Shown piece after piece: positions 1 to 7,431 of a stretch of DNA of 43,812 bases. The DNA lies in NCBI GenBank assembly GCA_019314375.1, contig JAFCZJ010000021.1, positions 1-43,812 on the forward strand, read 5' to 3'. The stretch comes from Deltaproteobacteria bacterium. GTDB taxonomy: Bacteria; Myxococcota; B64-G9. The notes beneath the pieces were generated by a model, which was given only the letters and a program-made list of their open reading frames with translations, ran no database searches and had not been told where the DNA came from. The first letter of the stretch is position 1; each line of letters starts with the position of its first letter. The position numbers were made by a program, and so were the translations under genes.

Positions 1-3000
1 CGCCAGTTGGGCCACCTGCTCGGGGTCTTCGATGACGCCGAATGCCGGTCCCCCCGGTGCGTCTTTGAACAAGCGCACCACATGCTGTTTGGCCAAGTCC
101 TGACGCGTACCCTCTCCAACCGGATCAATGCCCGCGTAACCGGCCAGGATGCGTTCCGTGTTGTCCTCGGCGAATAAGTCCCGGTCCAGACCAGGCAAGC
201 CCAAGCTAACGCCTGAGATGACAGCTTTGGGTTGTTGGCCTCTTGGGGGCATCGCGCCTCGGCTCGTTTGGACTGCGTCGGCTTCCTCGGGCCGATGCTC
301 ACGACCAGAAGGTCGCTCCGCTGCGGCCCTCGTCGACTCCTTGCCAAACGAGCCGATCCGCGATGCTGGCTGGTGCGAGGCGTTGGACGCCTGAGCGGAT
401 ATGGGCTGAAACGACTTTTCGGCACCCAGATTTTGGCCTGCTGCAAAGGCGGCTGCCAAGCAAGATTGTATGCAGTCTTGATCGTTTTGTTTGGGGTGGT
501 TGGTGTGGACTGCGATGACCGTCGGATCATCTAAGATGTCGTTGACGAAGTGGGTCAGGATCTTTTTGGGACCCACCTCGACGAAGAATCTGGCGGCGCG
601 GGCTTGGGGGTCCGTGTCGTAGGGCAGAGCGTCCAGGTTGGCCAGCACGGGGATGCGCGGGCTGCTGAAATTGAAGCCCTCCAATACCCGGCGCAGGGGC
701 TCTTTGGCCAGGGCCACAATGGGGCTGTGGAAGGCATGGGAGACGTCCAGCATGACCGCTTTGACGCCGGCGGCGGTGAGGCGGGCCACGGCCGCATCCA
801 TGGGGGCGCTGGCTCCGGCCAGGACGGTTTGGTTCGATGAGTTGAAGTTGGCCGGCACGACACCCTCGATGTTTTGGATCCGGCGTATGAGCTCGTCGGC
901 CGGCATGAAGACCGCGGCCATCTTGCCCGGATCGTCGACACGCACGCCGACCATCTCTTTGGCTCTGGCGCTTACGGCCAATAACGCGTCTTCCAGAGAA
1001 AGCACGGAGGCCGCCACCAGGGCTGCATATTCGCCAAGGCTGTGGCCTGTCACCATGTCGGGATGAATGCCCTTTTGTTCAAGCAAACGAGCGATGGCCA
1101 GGTCGGCTGTCAGCATGGCGGGCTGGCAGATCGTGGTGTCTTGGAGGGCCTTACGCGCCTCGGGCGAGTCCAGGGTGAAGATGGCCTCACTCAGGCTTCG
1201 GCCCAGGATGGGTGCCATGATGCGGTCGGCCTCGGCAAAGGTCTCGGCCACCACCGGCTCTTCCTCTTTAAGCGTCTTTAGCATGTTGATGTATTGGGAG
1301 CCCTGGCCGGGGAACATGAAGGCGGTTTTTCCGGCCGGGCCCTGGCCGCGGTGAATGCCTTGGGCTGAGAGGGCTTTCCATGTAGTGGGCTCATCTTTGT
1401 CGATGGCGGTTCGGGCCAGGCGCAGGCGGCGATTGAGTTGGGATTCGTTTTCGTAGGCGATGCTGAGTCGATGAGGTGCGTTCGAAGTGGTCCCAGGCAG
1501 AGGTGCCCCGTCGTCGAGTAGTTGTCGCAGGCCGTCTGCGTCCTCGGCACCCAGGGACATGATGCCGCCAGTCTTGGATTTTTCTCGAGGGCCTTGGCCT
1601 GTCCCGGGTCCTGCCTCGGCCCGAATCGCTTGGTGCTCCGAGAGCACGGCGTGAAAATTGGAGCCGCCGAAGCCGAATGACGAGACGCCCGCAATCCGTG
1701 GGCCCTTGGATTCCCAGCCTTGCAAGCGGGTGGGAATGTAAAAAGGTGCGTGCTCGAAGTCGATCTTGGGGTTGGGTTTTTCAAAGTGGAGCGTGGCCGG
1801 GATGATTTTGTGGTGGATGCACAGGGCTGCCTTCAGCAGGGCCGCCGCACCGGCCGCGCCTTTCATGTGACCGATCTGGGATTTAACCGAGCCCATGGGA
1901 ATTTGTTGGGGTCGGACGCCCGCCGAGCTGAAGAACTCGGCGGTGGTGTTGGCTTCCACCACGTCCCCCACGGCGGTGGAGGTGCCATGGGCTTCGATCA
2001 TGCCCACTTCGGTGGGGGAGATGCCGGCTGCTTCGTAGGCCCGCTGGATGGCCAAGCGCTGGCCATGGGGATTGGGGGCCGTGATGCCCTTGCCCTTGCC
2101 GTCCGAGGAAGAGCCGATGCCGCGCAGCACGGCGTAGATCTTGTCGCCGTCGCGCTCGGCGTCTTCCAGTCGTTTGAGCAGCATGATGCCGCAGCCCTCG
2201 CCCATGACGAAGCCGTCGGCCCGTTCGTCGAAGGGGCAGCTCAGGTTTGCCGACAGAGCGCCGATTTTGGAGAACTTGACGAAGGATGGGGGCCCCAAGG
2301 AGGAATCGACGCCGCCCGTTAGGACCATGTCGAATCGCATTTCGGCCAGGCCGGCTGCTGCCGATTGCAGGGCAGCCAGGGAAGAGGCGCAGGCCGCGTC
2401 CGTGGTGTAATTGGAGCCGCGAAGGTTCAAGATTTGGGCCACGCGTCCGGCGATGACGTTCGACAGCTCGCCGGGCATGGTGTCTTCGTTGATCTCCGGT
2501 AAATCCAGACCGGCGGTTTGCTCGAACTGTGCATCCAGGGCTTTTTGGACCTCGGGGGCGAGGGCACGGTACTGCTCGGTGTCCCGCAAGGCTTGGGCGA
2601 ACTTGGGCAGGTAGACCCTCAAGGTGCTCATGTAGTGAAATTCACCGGCCAGCGCGTTGCCGATGATTACGGCGCAGCGTTCTCGATCGAAGTCCTTTTG
2701 TTCGTAGCCCGAATCTCGCAGGGCTTCGCTTGAGGCCTCCACCGCCCATTTCTGCACATCGTCCATGCTTTCGGCCACCCGGGGCGGGATGCGGAATTGC
2801 AATGGGTTGAATTTGTAATCGCTGATGAAGGCGCCGATTTTGGTGTAGCTGCGATTTGGGGTCTTGGGATCGCTGTCGTAGTGCAGCGCCGGATCCCAGC
2901 GATGGGTCGGCACCTCGCCGACGGAGTCGAGACCCGCACAGATGTTTTTCCAGAAAGTTGGTGCGTCGGCTGCGTCGGGCATGACGGCCCCGAGGCCGAT

Positions 3001-3039
3001 GATGGCGATGGGGCATGATGATTTTTTGGACTGGCTCAT
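1..3039 (-). CDS. Type I polyketide/fatty acid synthase, ketosynthase-acyltransferase part (C-terminus off window)
   Basis: One frame stays open for 1013 codons from the ATG at 3039 to the window edge, so the protein is C-terminally incomplete here. A ketosynthase domain spans about residues 8-450. Its triad is Cys217 in DAACASS, His351 in EAHGTST and His391 in GHMKG, so it should condense acyl units. An acyltransferase starts near residue 572 (FPGQGSQ) with Ser667 in GHSLGEYAAL. A linker rich in Ser, Ala, Gln and Arg leads to a segment from about residue 938 (AVISGVSLGLPG) whose continuation lies outside. The acyltransferase appears to lack about 26 residues around residue 814, between the DPQA and FFVEVGP motifs. 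The gene follows the acyl-CoA dehydrogenase gene by 18 bp, so the two are probably co-transcribed. Whether the product is a polyketide, polyunsaturated fatty acid or other lipid cannot be told from this part. Confidence 0.9.
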   Translation of the reverse strand, partial: MSQSKKSSCPIAIIGLGAVMPDAADAPTFWKNICAGLDSVGEVPTHRWDPALHYDSDPKTPNRSYTKIGAFISDYKFNPLQFRIPPRVAESMDDVQKWAVEASSEALRDSGYEQKDFDRERCAVIIGNALAGEFHYMSTLRVYLPKFAQALRDTEQYRALAPEVQKALDAQFEQTAGLDLPEINEDTMPGELSNVIAGRVAQILNLRGSNYTTDAACASSLAALQSAAAGLAEMRFDMVLTGGVDSSLGPPSFVKFSKIGALSANLSCPFDERADGFVMGEGCGIMLLKRLEDAERDGDKIYAVLRGIGSSSDGKGKGITAPNPHGQRLAIQRAYEAAGISPTEVGMIEAHGTSTAVGDVVEANTTAEFFSSAGVRPQQIPMGSVKSQIGHMKGAAGAAALLKAALCIHHKIIPATLHFEKPNPKIDFEHAPFYIPTRLQGWESKGPRIAGVSSFGFGGSNFHAVLSEHQAIRAEAGPGTGQGPREKSKTGGIMSLGAEDADGLRQLLDDGAPLPGTTSNAPHRLSIAYENESQLNRRLRLARTAIDKDEPTTWKALSAQGIHRGQGPAGKTAFMFPGQGSQYINMLKTLKEEEPVVAETFAEADRIMAPILGRSLSEAIFTLDSPEARKALQDTTICQPAMLTADLAIARLLEQKGIHPDMVTGHSLGEYAALVAASVLSLEDALLAVSARAKEMVGVRVDDPGKMAAVFMPADELIRRIQNIEGVVPANFNSSNQTVLAGASAPMDAAVARLTAAGVKAVMLDVSHAFHSPIVALAKEPLRRVLEGFNFSSPRIPVLANLDALPYDTDPQARAARFFVEVGPKKILTHFVNDILDDPTVIAVHTNHPKQNDQDCIQSCLAAAFAAGQNLGAEKSFQPISAQASNASHQPASRIGSFGKESTRAAAERPSGREHRPEEADAVQTSRGAMPPRGQQPKAVISGVSLGLPGLDRDLFAEDNTERILAGYAGIDPVGEGTRQDLAKQHVVRLFKDAPGGPAFGVIEDPEQVAQLA

Positions 3040-3057
3040 GTTTGTATTCCTGCTGGG

Positions 3058-4698
3058 TCAGTTGTTGGAGGTGAGGGTGGCGGCGGCTTCGGCCATGTCG
3101 GCGAGCATGCCGCGCAAACCATGGCGGATGCGGTCCAAGCCAATCTTTTTCGAGAAGAGTTCCAGCTCTCTTTCGTCGAGCACGTCCGCGCCCGCAATGA
3201 GAGACAGACCTTTTTGGCTGACCTGACCGGCCACCTGCCGGGCCCAGAGCCGGCTCATGACGCGCAGGCTGGAGGTCGGCAGGCGGGAGGTGTCCGGATC
3301 ATTCCGGGCTGCCTTGCGGGCGAAGGCGCAGGCTACTTCGGTCTGGGCGATGAGTTCGCCCAGGCTGAACAGAACGTGCTGGTTGCGGGTCAGGCGTTTG
3401 ATGCGGCAGGTTTCCAAGATGTGGGCCAGAGCCGTACAGGCCGCGGCCGCCTGGTCTGCGCCACAGTCGGGATCCGTTTGTGACAGTTCGTCCATGGTGC
3501 GGGCCAGGTCGAGATAGTGGGCACCGCGACTTATCAGATGCTGGCGCCATCGATCCCGGGTGATGGTGCGTTGCAGGATTTCGCTCGTTCCCTCGTAGAT
3601 GCAGGTGATTCGCACGTCTCGCTTGATTTTTTCAACGAAATACTCGTGGGTGTAGCCATAGCCTCCGTGGGCCTGGATGGCTGACTCGGCGGCGGCGTTA
3701 CCGGCCTCGGTGGCCACCAGCTTGGCCACCGCGCCGTCGGTTTGCAACTCAGGCTCGCCTCGGTCCAATCGATCGGAGAGCTCTTCGATGAAAGCCCGGG
3801 ACGCTTCAAGGGCCACGACGTGGGGCACGATGAGTTTGTGTGTCCAGGCGGCTTTTTTGTTCAGGGTTGATCCGTCTTGTACGCGCTCGGCCCCGTACTG
3901 GATGGCGCGTCGGATGGCCGCGGTGCCGCCGGCCAGGCCGAAGGCGGCTACCATGACGCGGGTGTAACCGAAGACCTGCTGAGCCTGGGCCAGGCCTTGG
4001 CCTTCTTCGCCGCCGATGAGTTGGTCGGCCGGGACCACCACATCGTCTAAGCTCAGGGATGTGGTGTTTGAACTGCGGATGCCGTGCTTATGTTCGGAAG
4101 GGCCTGGCTCGAGACCAGGGGTGCCTTTTTCCACAACGAAGAAGCTGGGGCCCCCCGGTGTCATGGCCAGGATGGTGAAGAGATCCGCGATGCCGCCGTT
4201 GGTGATGAACTGCTTGGTGCCGTTGATGCGATAGGCCACGATGCGGCCGTTTTCTTCGATGGCTTCGGCGCGTGTGCGGATGGCTGCCAAATCCGATCCG
4301 GCCGAGGGTTCGGTCACGGCGTAAGCCACCAGCAGGCCCTTTTCGGCTACCTGGCTCATCCATCGTTTTCTCTGGGCTTCCGTGCCGCCGACCCGCAAGG
4401 GGTCCGTGCCCAGGGATACCCCCAGTAGGGAGGTTGCCAAGCCTATGTCCACGCCGGCCAGCTCTTCGCAGATTTGGAAAATGGCGCGCGCGCCGCCACC
4501 CAATCCGCCATAGGCCGTTGGAATGAAGGCGAGGTGCAGACCCACATCTGGACCCAAAAGCTCTCTGATGAGTTCCGTTGGACATCGGTTCTCCTGGTCC
4601 AACTTGAGCAGGGTTTGGTCGTCGAGCTTGCGTTTGGCGTATTGGCGAATGGTGTCGAGCACCAATTGGAGTTCTTCGTGCTCCATCTCTGCCTTCAT
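3058..4698 (-). CDS. Acyl-CoA dehydrogenase family protein (long form)
   Basis: This is a 546-residue FAD-dependent acyl-CoA dehydrogenase, an enzyme that introduces a 2,3-double bond into acyl-CoA and passes electrons to ETF. Family motifs are present: AYAVTEPSAGSD in the middle domain, an ITNGG strand, GGYGYTHEY, and the catalytic-base region IYEGTSEILQRTI. About 150 extra C-terminal residues follow the usual core of about 380, as in very-long-chain-type enzymes. I chose the ATG at 4698 (protein starts MKAEMEHEEL) because AAGGAGA lies seven bases upstream; an in-frame ATG at 4731 has no such site. It is the first gene of the unit leading into the ketosynthase gene, so it may desaturate a starter or product of that synthase rather than serve beta-oxidation. 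That role is inference. Confidence 0.92.
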   Translation of the reverse strand: MKAEMEHEELQLVLDTIRQYAKRKLDDQTLLKLDQENRCPTELIRELLGPDVGLHLAFIPTAYGGLGGGARAIFQICEELAGVDIGLATSLLGVSLGTDPLRVGGTEAQRKRWMSQVAEKGLLVAYAVTEPSAGSDLAAIRTRAEAIEENGRIVAYRINGTKQFITNGGIADLFTILAMTPGGPSFFVVEKGTPGLEPGPSEHKHGIRSSNTTSLSLDDVVVPADQLIGGEEGQGLAQAQQVFGYTRVMVAAFGLAGGTAAIRRAIQYGAERVQDGSTLNKKAAWTHKLIVPHVVALEASRAFIEELSDRLDRGEPELQTDGAVAKLVATEAGNAAAESAIQAHGGYGYTHEYFVEKIKRDVRITCIYEGTSEILQRTITRDRWRQHLISRGAHYLDLARTMDELSQTDPDCGADQAAAACTALAHILETCRIKRLTRNQHVLFSLGELIAQTEVACAFARKAARNDPDTSRLPTSSLRVMSRLWARQVAGQVSQKGLSLIAGADVLDERELELFSKKIGLDRIRHGLRGMLADMAEAAATLTSNN

Positions 4699-4884
4699 GT
4701 TCTCTCCTTGGCTGGCTTTAGCCATGCCCAATGCAATGCCCGTGCCGCGGGCGGGCAGGACGAGGCATGTTCTTTTTATTGAAAGATTACAGCAGGTTGA
4801 GGCGTGTTGGTTTTTTGAATCTGTGTGTATCTGTGGTGGCGGGTGTGTAAGTTGCTACACGCGAACCCGACCCCTGAAACCTGG

Positions 4885-4909
4885 ATCCCCAGCAGAAGCA
4901 CCTGGGGAT
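4885..4909. repeat. Inverted repeat, 8-bp arms with 9-nt loop
   Basis: ATCCCCAG (4885-4892) and CTGGGGAT (4902-4909) form a perfect stem around a 9-base loop. The arm and loop lengths match those of the second hairpin at 4979-5003, so the two look like related palindromic units bracketing the direct repeats. Confidence 0.6.
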
Positions 4910-4971
4910 GACGGCCTAGCGGGGATGACGGCCTAGCGGGGGTGACGGCCTAGCGGGGGTGACGGCCTAGC
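4904..4971. repeat. Four tandem copies of a 17-bp unit
   Basis: The unit GGGGATGACGGCCTAGC occurs at 4904-4920 and 4921-4937. A one-base variant (GGGGGTGACGGCCTAGC) occurs at 4938-4954 and 4955-4971. The copies abut without spacers. The first copy overlaps the right arm of the upstream hairpin, which suggests the array grew by slippage from the edge of a palindromic repeat. Confidence 0.9.
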
Positions 4972-4978
4972 GCCGGTC

Positions 4979-5003
4979 ATTCCCGAAGGTTTCTGTCGGG
5001 AAT
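4979..5003 (-). terminator. Hairpin just after the RelA/SpoT-like gene; REP-like or terminator
   Basis: ATTCCCGA (4979-4986) pairs with TCGGGAAT (4996-5003) across a 9-base loop. It lies 17 bp beyond the stop codon at 5020, so it could end that minus-strand transcript or protect its 3' end. No T-run follows, so a classical intrinsic terminator is not shown. The ATTCCC...GGGAAT form also resembles dispersed repeats known in many proteobacteria. Confidence 0.4.
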
Positions 5004-5019
5004 CCATGCTTGGATCGGC

Positions 5020-6219
5020 CTAGTCACCCATGTAGATCGGTGGGATATTGAAGAGGGATTTGATGACCTCGTCGTAATAATCCGGCAGGTATCGATTCCA
5101 GAGCTTGATGGGCAGGTCCGTGCACTCCGTCCTGGGCGAAACCGCGAAGGCGAAGAGGTATTCCGTCAGGTACTCGACATTTTTGGCCAGATGGCCTCGG
5201 TATTCCTGGCGAAGTCTCTGCTCGATGATGCGGTCCTCGTGCATGCAGCGGCCGATTTCGCTTTCCAGCATCTCTTGGTAATTGGAGACGATGATTTCGA
5301 TGTGCACGCTGGATTCGCCAGAGCGCACAAAGTCGGCGAAGGACTCCTGGGCCTGGTCCGGCAGCATACCCCGGCGCCACATGCGGCTGAGCATCTCAGG
5401 GCCCAGGGGCTGGGCCAAAATCTCGTCTACAGGGGGTTTGTGGCGTACGATGATGTTGGTGGCGTTGTAAGCCCCCGTGTGGGGCTCCACCTCGATGATT
5501 TCGGTGTCGGGCGCTTCTTGCAGCATGTCGGTCAGCCGCTTTTGCTCGGCGTTTTCCAAAATGACCTTAATGCCGGCCACGTCCTGGATGACGATGTCAT
5601 CTCCCGCGGGGAAATCCCGATTGTGCTTCAGGTCCTCCAGCATGCGCTGCTCGGCCCGATGGAACTCGGAGATCATGTCCTGCGGGGCCGTCACCAACTG
5701 GTCGCGTGGGATGCCCAGGGTCTTGGCGCGGGCATCGGCCAGGCGCTCGGCTTGGCTTTTGATGGTGAAGAAAATGCGGTCGATGATGCGCCGGGAGATT
5801 TTTTCCGCCAGACGACGAACCCGCTTGATTCGGCTGGCGCCCACATAGAAATCTTCGCCGCCGATGGGCTCGAAAAAGAGGGTGCCGTGGAAGGGTGTTT
5901 CCCGGTAGTAGCGCTCGGGGTGGTTTCGGTACTGCTCTAAGAGTCTCTCGATGCGCAGGTTGGTGTAGGGCGGGTTGGCGACGATCGAATCCTTGATGTT
6001 CTTTTTGACCCGCACCTTCTGCCTTCTCAGCGGTGCATCGTGCAGGCCCGAGAAAATGCGATTGGCGAAAAGATCCAGGTAGCGGGCTACATAAATGTTG
6101 TTGAAAAGCACCAGGCGGGTGATGCGGTCCGCGTCGGCGGCTTCCGGTCGATTGTAGACCCAGCGCCAAATCAGATCGCGCAACTCATTGCGGTGCAGGT
6201 AGCTGGCAATGGAGATCAT
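5020..6219 (-). CDS. Protein with RelA/SpoT-like nucleotidyltransferase core (putative)
   Basis: This is a 399-residue soluble protein without a signal peptide. I place the start at the ATG at 6219 because it overlaps the stop of the upstream PDZ gene in an ATGA, typical of translational coupling. The central part has IQDVAGIKVIL, then GAYNATNIIV, then VHIEIIV followed by a helix. This order resembles the D-x-x-G-I-R, N-G-Y-x-S-x-H and V-E-I-Q-I-R segments of RelA/SpoT synthetase domains. The match is remote and several usual synthetase residues look changed, so (p)ppGpp synthesis is not established. The first 170 residues are rich in Arg and in long helices (LAEKISRRIIDRIFF). A structure-based comparison could equally point to another nucleotidyltransferase-fold family. 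The partner gene suggests an envelope-linked role. Confidence 0.5.
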   Translation of the reverse strand: MISIASYLHRNELRDLIWRWVYNRPEAADADRITRLVLFNNIYVARYLDLFANRIFSGLHDAPLRRQKVRVKKNIKDSIVANPPYTNLRIERLLEQYRNHPERYYRETPFHGTLFFEPIGGEDFYVGASRIKRVRRLAEKISRRIIDRIFFTIKSQAERLADARAKTLGIPRDQLVTAPQDMISEFHRAEQRMLEDLKHNRDFPAGDDIVIQDVAGIKVILENAEQKRLTDMLQEAPDTEIIEVEPHTGAYNATNIIVRHKPPVDEILAQPLGPEMLSRMWRRGMLPDQAQESFADFVRSGESSVHIEIIVSNYQEMLESEIGRCMHEDRIIEQRLRQEYRGHLAKNVEYLTEYLFAFAVSPRTECTDLPIKLWNRYLPDYYDEVIKSLFNIPPIYMGD

Positions 6220-7373
6220 AGCGGGGTCTTGTTGGTCCCCTTGTCCAAGTCCTGGATGGCCTGCCAGCACTTGGATTTGGCGGCCTTATCCATGAGCTTG
6301 CCATCTAAGGCTTGGGGTGAGCGCAAGGACCCTCCTTTTTCCACAAACTGTATGGGTGTCTGTTCCAAGAGTGCCCGGATTTGGAGCAGGCTTTTTCCCA
6401 AGATCAGCTTGTCGCCGATGTGCGTGTATTCGTGGCCGGGCCGAATCCCGGCCTCGGCGGCCGGCGAACCGGCGCAGACCGACTCGACGTGCAGCATGCC
6501 GGCTGCCGCTTCGTAGCACCACTCGATTCCGAGGGTCAGCTCCGGGCTGTCCTCTTCGCTACAGGCTTCCGCCGGCATGAGAATTCGCCATTGGCGCTTG
6601 CCCGAAGCTTGTTTTCCGCAGCTGCAAGTGATGCGGTGGAAGCTCACTTCTTTGAGGCCACCGTGGCGTATGGTGAGCGTCACGGGTTTTTCCTGGCAGG
6701 CTTCCAAGCGACTGATGATCTCCGCCACATCCATTTCGGTAACCTGCAAATCGTCGATGAGCACGATCATGCCCTGGGCCGGGCATTGGGCTTGGGCCAT
6801 GGGGCCGCCATGGACGGCGTCCACTCGCAGGCCGCCGTCTTCGGTGTGCAGGTCGGCACCCAAAAGCTTGCCGGCGTGTTCCATGGTGGCTTCGATGCTG
6901 CCGCTGGCCTTCTTTTCAGCGGCCCGGGTGGAGGCGATGGCGTTTTTGATCTCGTAGCGCTCGCTTTGCTTTAGCTCGTCTTTGTGAGCGGCCAGGTACT
7001 TTTCAAAACAGTCGATGCGTTGTTGTCGAGGCCGGGAGGGCAGGTTGAAGCAGGCCTGCAACTCGCGATTCATCTTGTGGGCCTTTTGCTGGGACTGGCC
7101 GGCCTTCTGACGGATCTTGGCCACGTCGCTGTCCGACAGTTCGGCTTTGGTGCGGAAGTTTGGCGAGTCCTCTAAGCGACGCAAGAGATCCGCCCAGCAA
7201 GCCTGGGCCTCGTTGACCTTGGTCTCTTTTTCGAATTGCAGGCATCGGCGTACGGCCACGCTCTTGTAGAATTTGCTTTCCTGGGCGGGCTTGGGTTCGG
7301 ATGTAGCACAGCCCATGGCCGCGAAGACCAGCAAGCTTGCAAACATCGTCTGGATTCTGTGTTCCAAAATCAT
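6216..7373 (-). CDS. Exported (probable lipo-) protein with two PDZ-like domains
   Basis: This is a 385-residue protein whose start is set by GGGGAGG seven bases before the ATG. The N-terminus is hydrophobic (MFASLLVFAAMGCATS) and ends in a possible lipid-attachment cysteine; the lipobox is not canonical at -2. A helical, Cys- and Lys-rich region (residues about 40-160) precedes two segments that look like PDZ domains. One runs at about 165-245 (LGADLHTEDGGLRVDAVHGGPM, IVLIDDLQVTEMDVAEIISRL). The other is at about 280-355 (LGIEWCYE, VCAGSPAAEAGIRPGHEYTHIGDK). PDZ domains bind C-terminal peptides, commonly of envelope proteins. The gene is translationally coupled to the RelA/SpoT-like gene downstream and is transcribed divergently from the transglycosylase-like gene, 58 bp away. 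Confidence 0.7.
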   Translation of the reverse strand: MILEHRIQTMFASLLVFAAMGCATSEPKPAQESKFYKSVAVRRCLQFEKETKVNEAQACWADLLRRLEDSPNFRTKAELSDSDVAKIRQKAGQSQQKAHKMNRELQACFNLPSRPRQQRIDCFEKYLAAHKDELKQSERYEIKNAIASTRAAEKKASGSIEATMEHAGKLLGADLHTEDGGLRVDAVHGGPMAQAQCPAQGMIVLIDDLQVTEMDVAEIISRLEACQEKPVTLTIRHGGLKEVSFHRITCSCGKQASGKRQWRILMPAEACSEEDSPELTLGIEWCYEAAAGMLHVESVCAGSPAAEAGIRPGHEYTHIGDKLILGKSLLQIRALLEQTPIQFVEKGGSLRSPQALDGKLMDKAAKSKCWQAIQDLDKGTNKTPL

Positions 7374-7431
7374 GACAACCTCCCCTTCTGTTGATACGGT
7401 GGCATCGTATAGAGGAGGTGTGTTTCAGTCA

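Larger units (their letters stand above)
4699..5019. other. 321-bp intergenic region, no gene
   Basis: There is no credible ORF here. The part next to the dehydrogenase start is the leader of that gene; I see no convincing promoter. The distal part (4885-5003) holds two hairpins that flank a four-copy tandem repeat, listed separately. The composition resembles dispersed intergenic palindromes of proteobacteria rather than coding sequence. Confidence 0.6.

Noticed and set aside
149..2614. Numerous plus-strand ORFs of 60-200 codons across the first 3 kb
   Set aside because: They lie opposite the uninterrupted ketosynthase-acyltransferase frame, whose catalytic motifs are all in one frame; the plus-strand translations show no family features.
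7374..7431. Possible promoter between the divergent PDZ and transglycosylase-like genes
   Set aside because: A TATAGA is present, but no -35 box at a reasonable distance was found on either strand.
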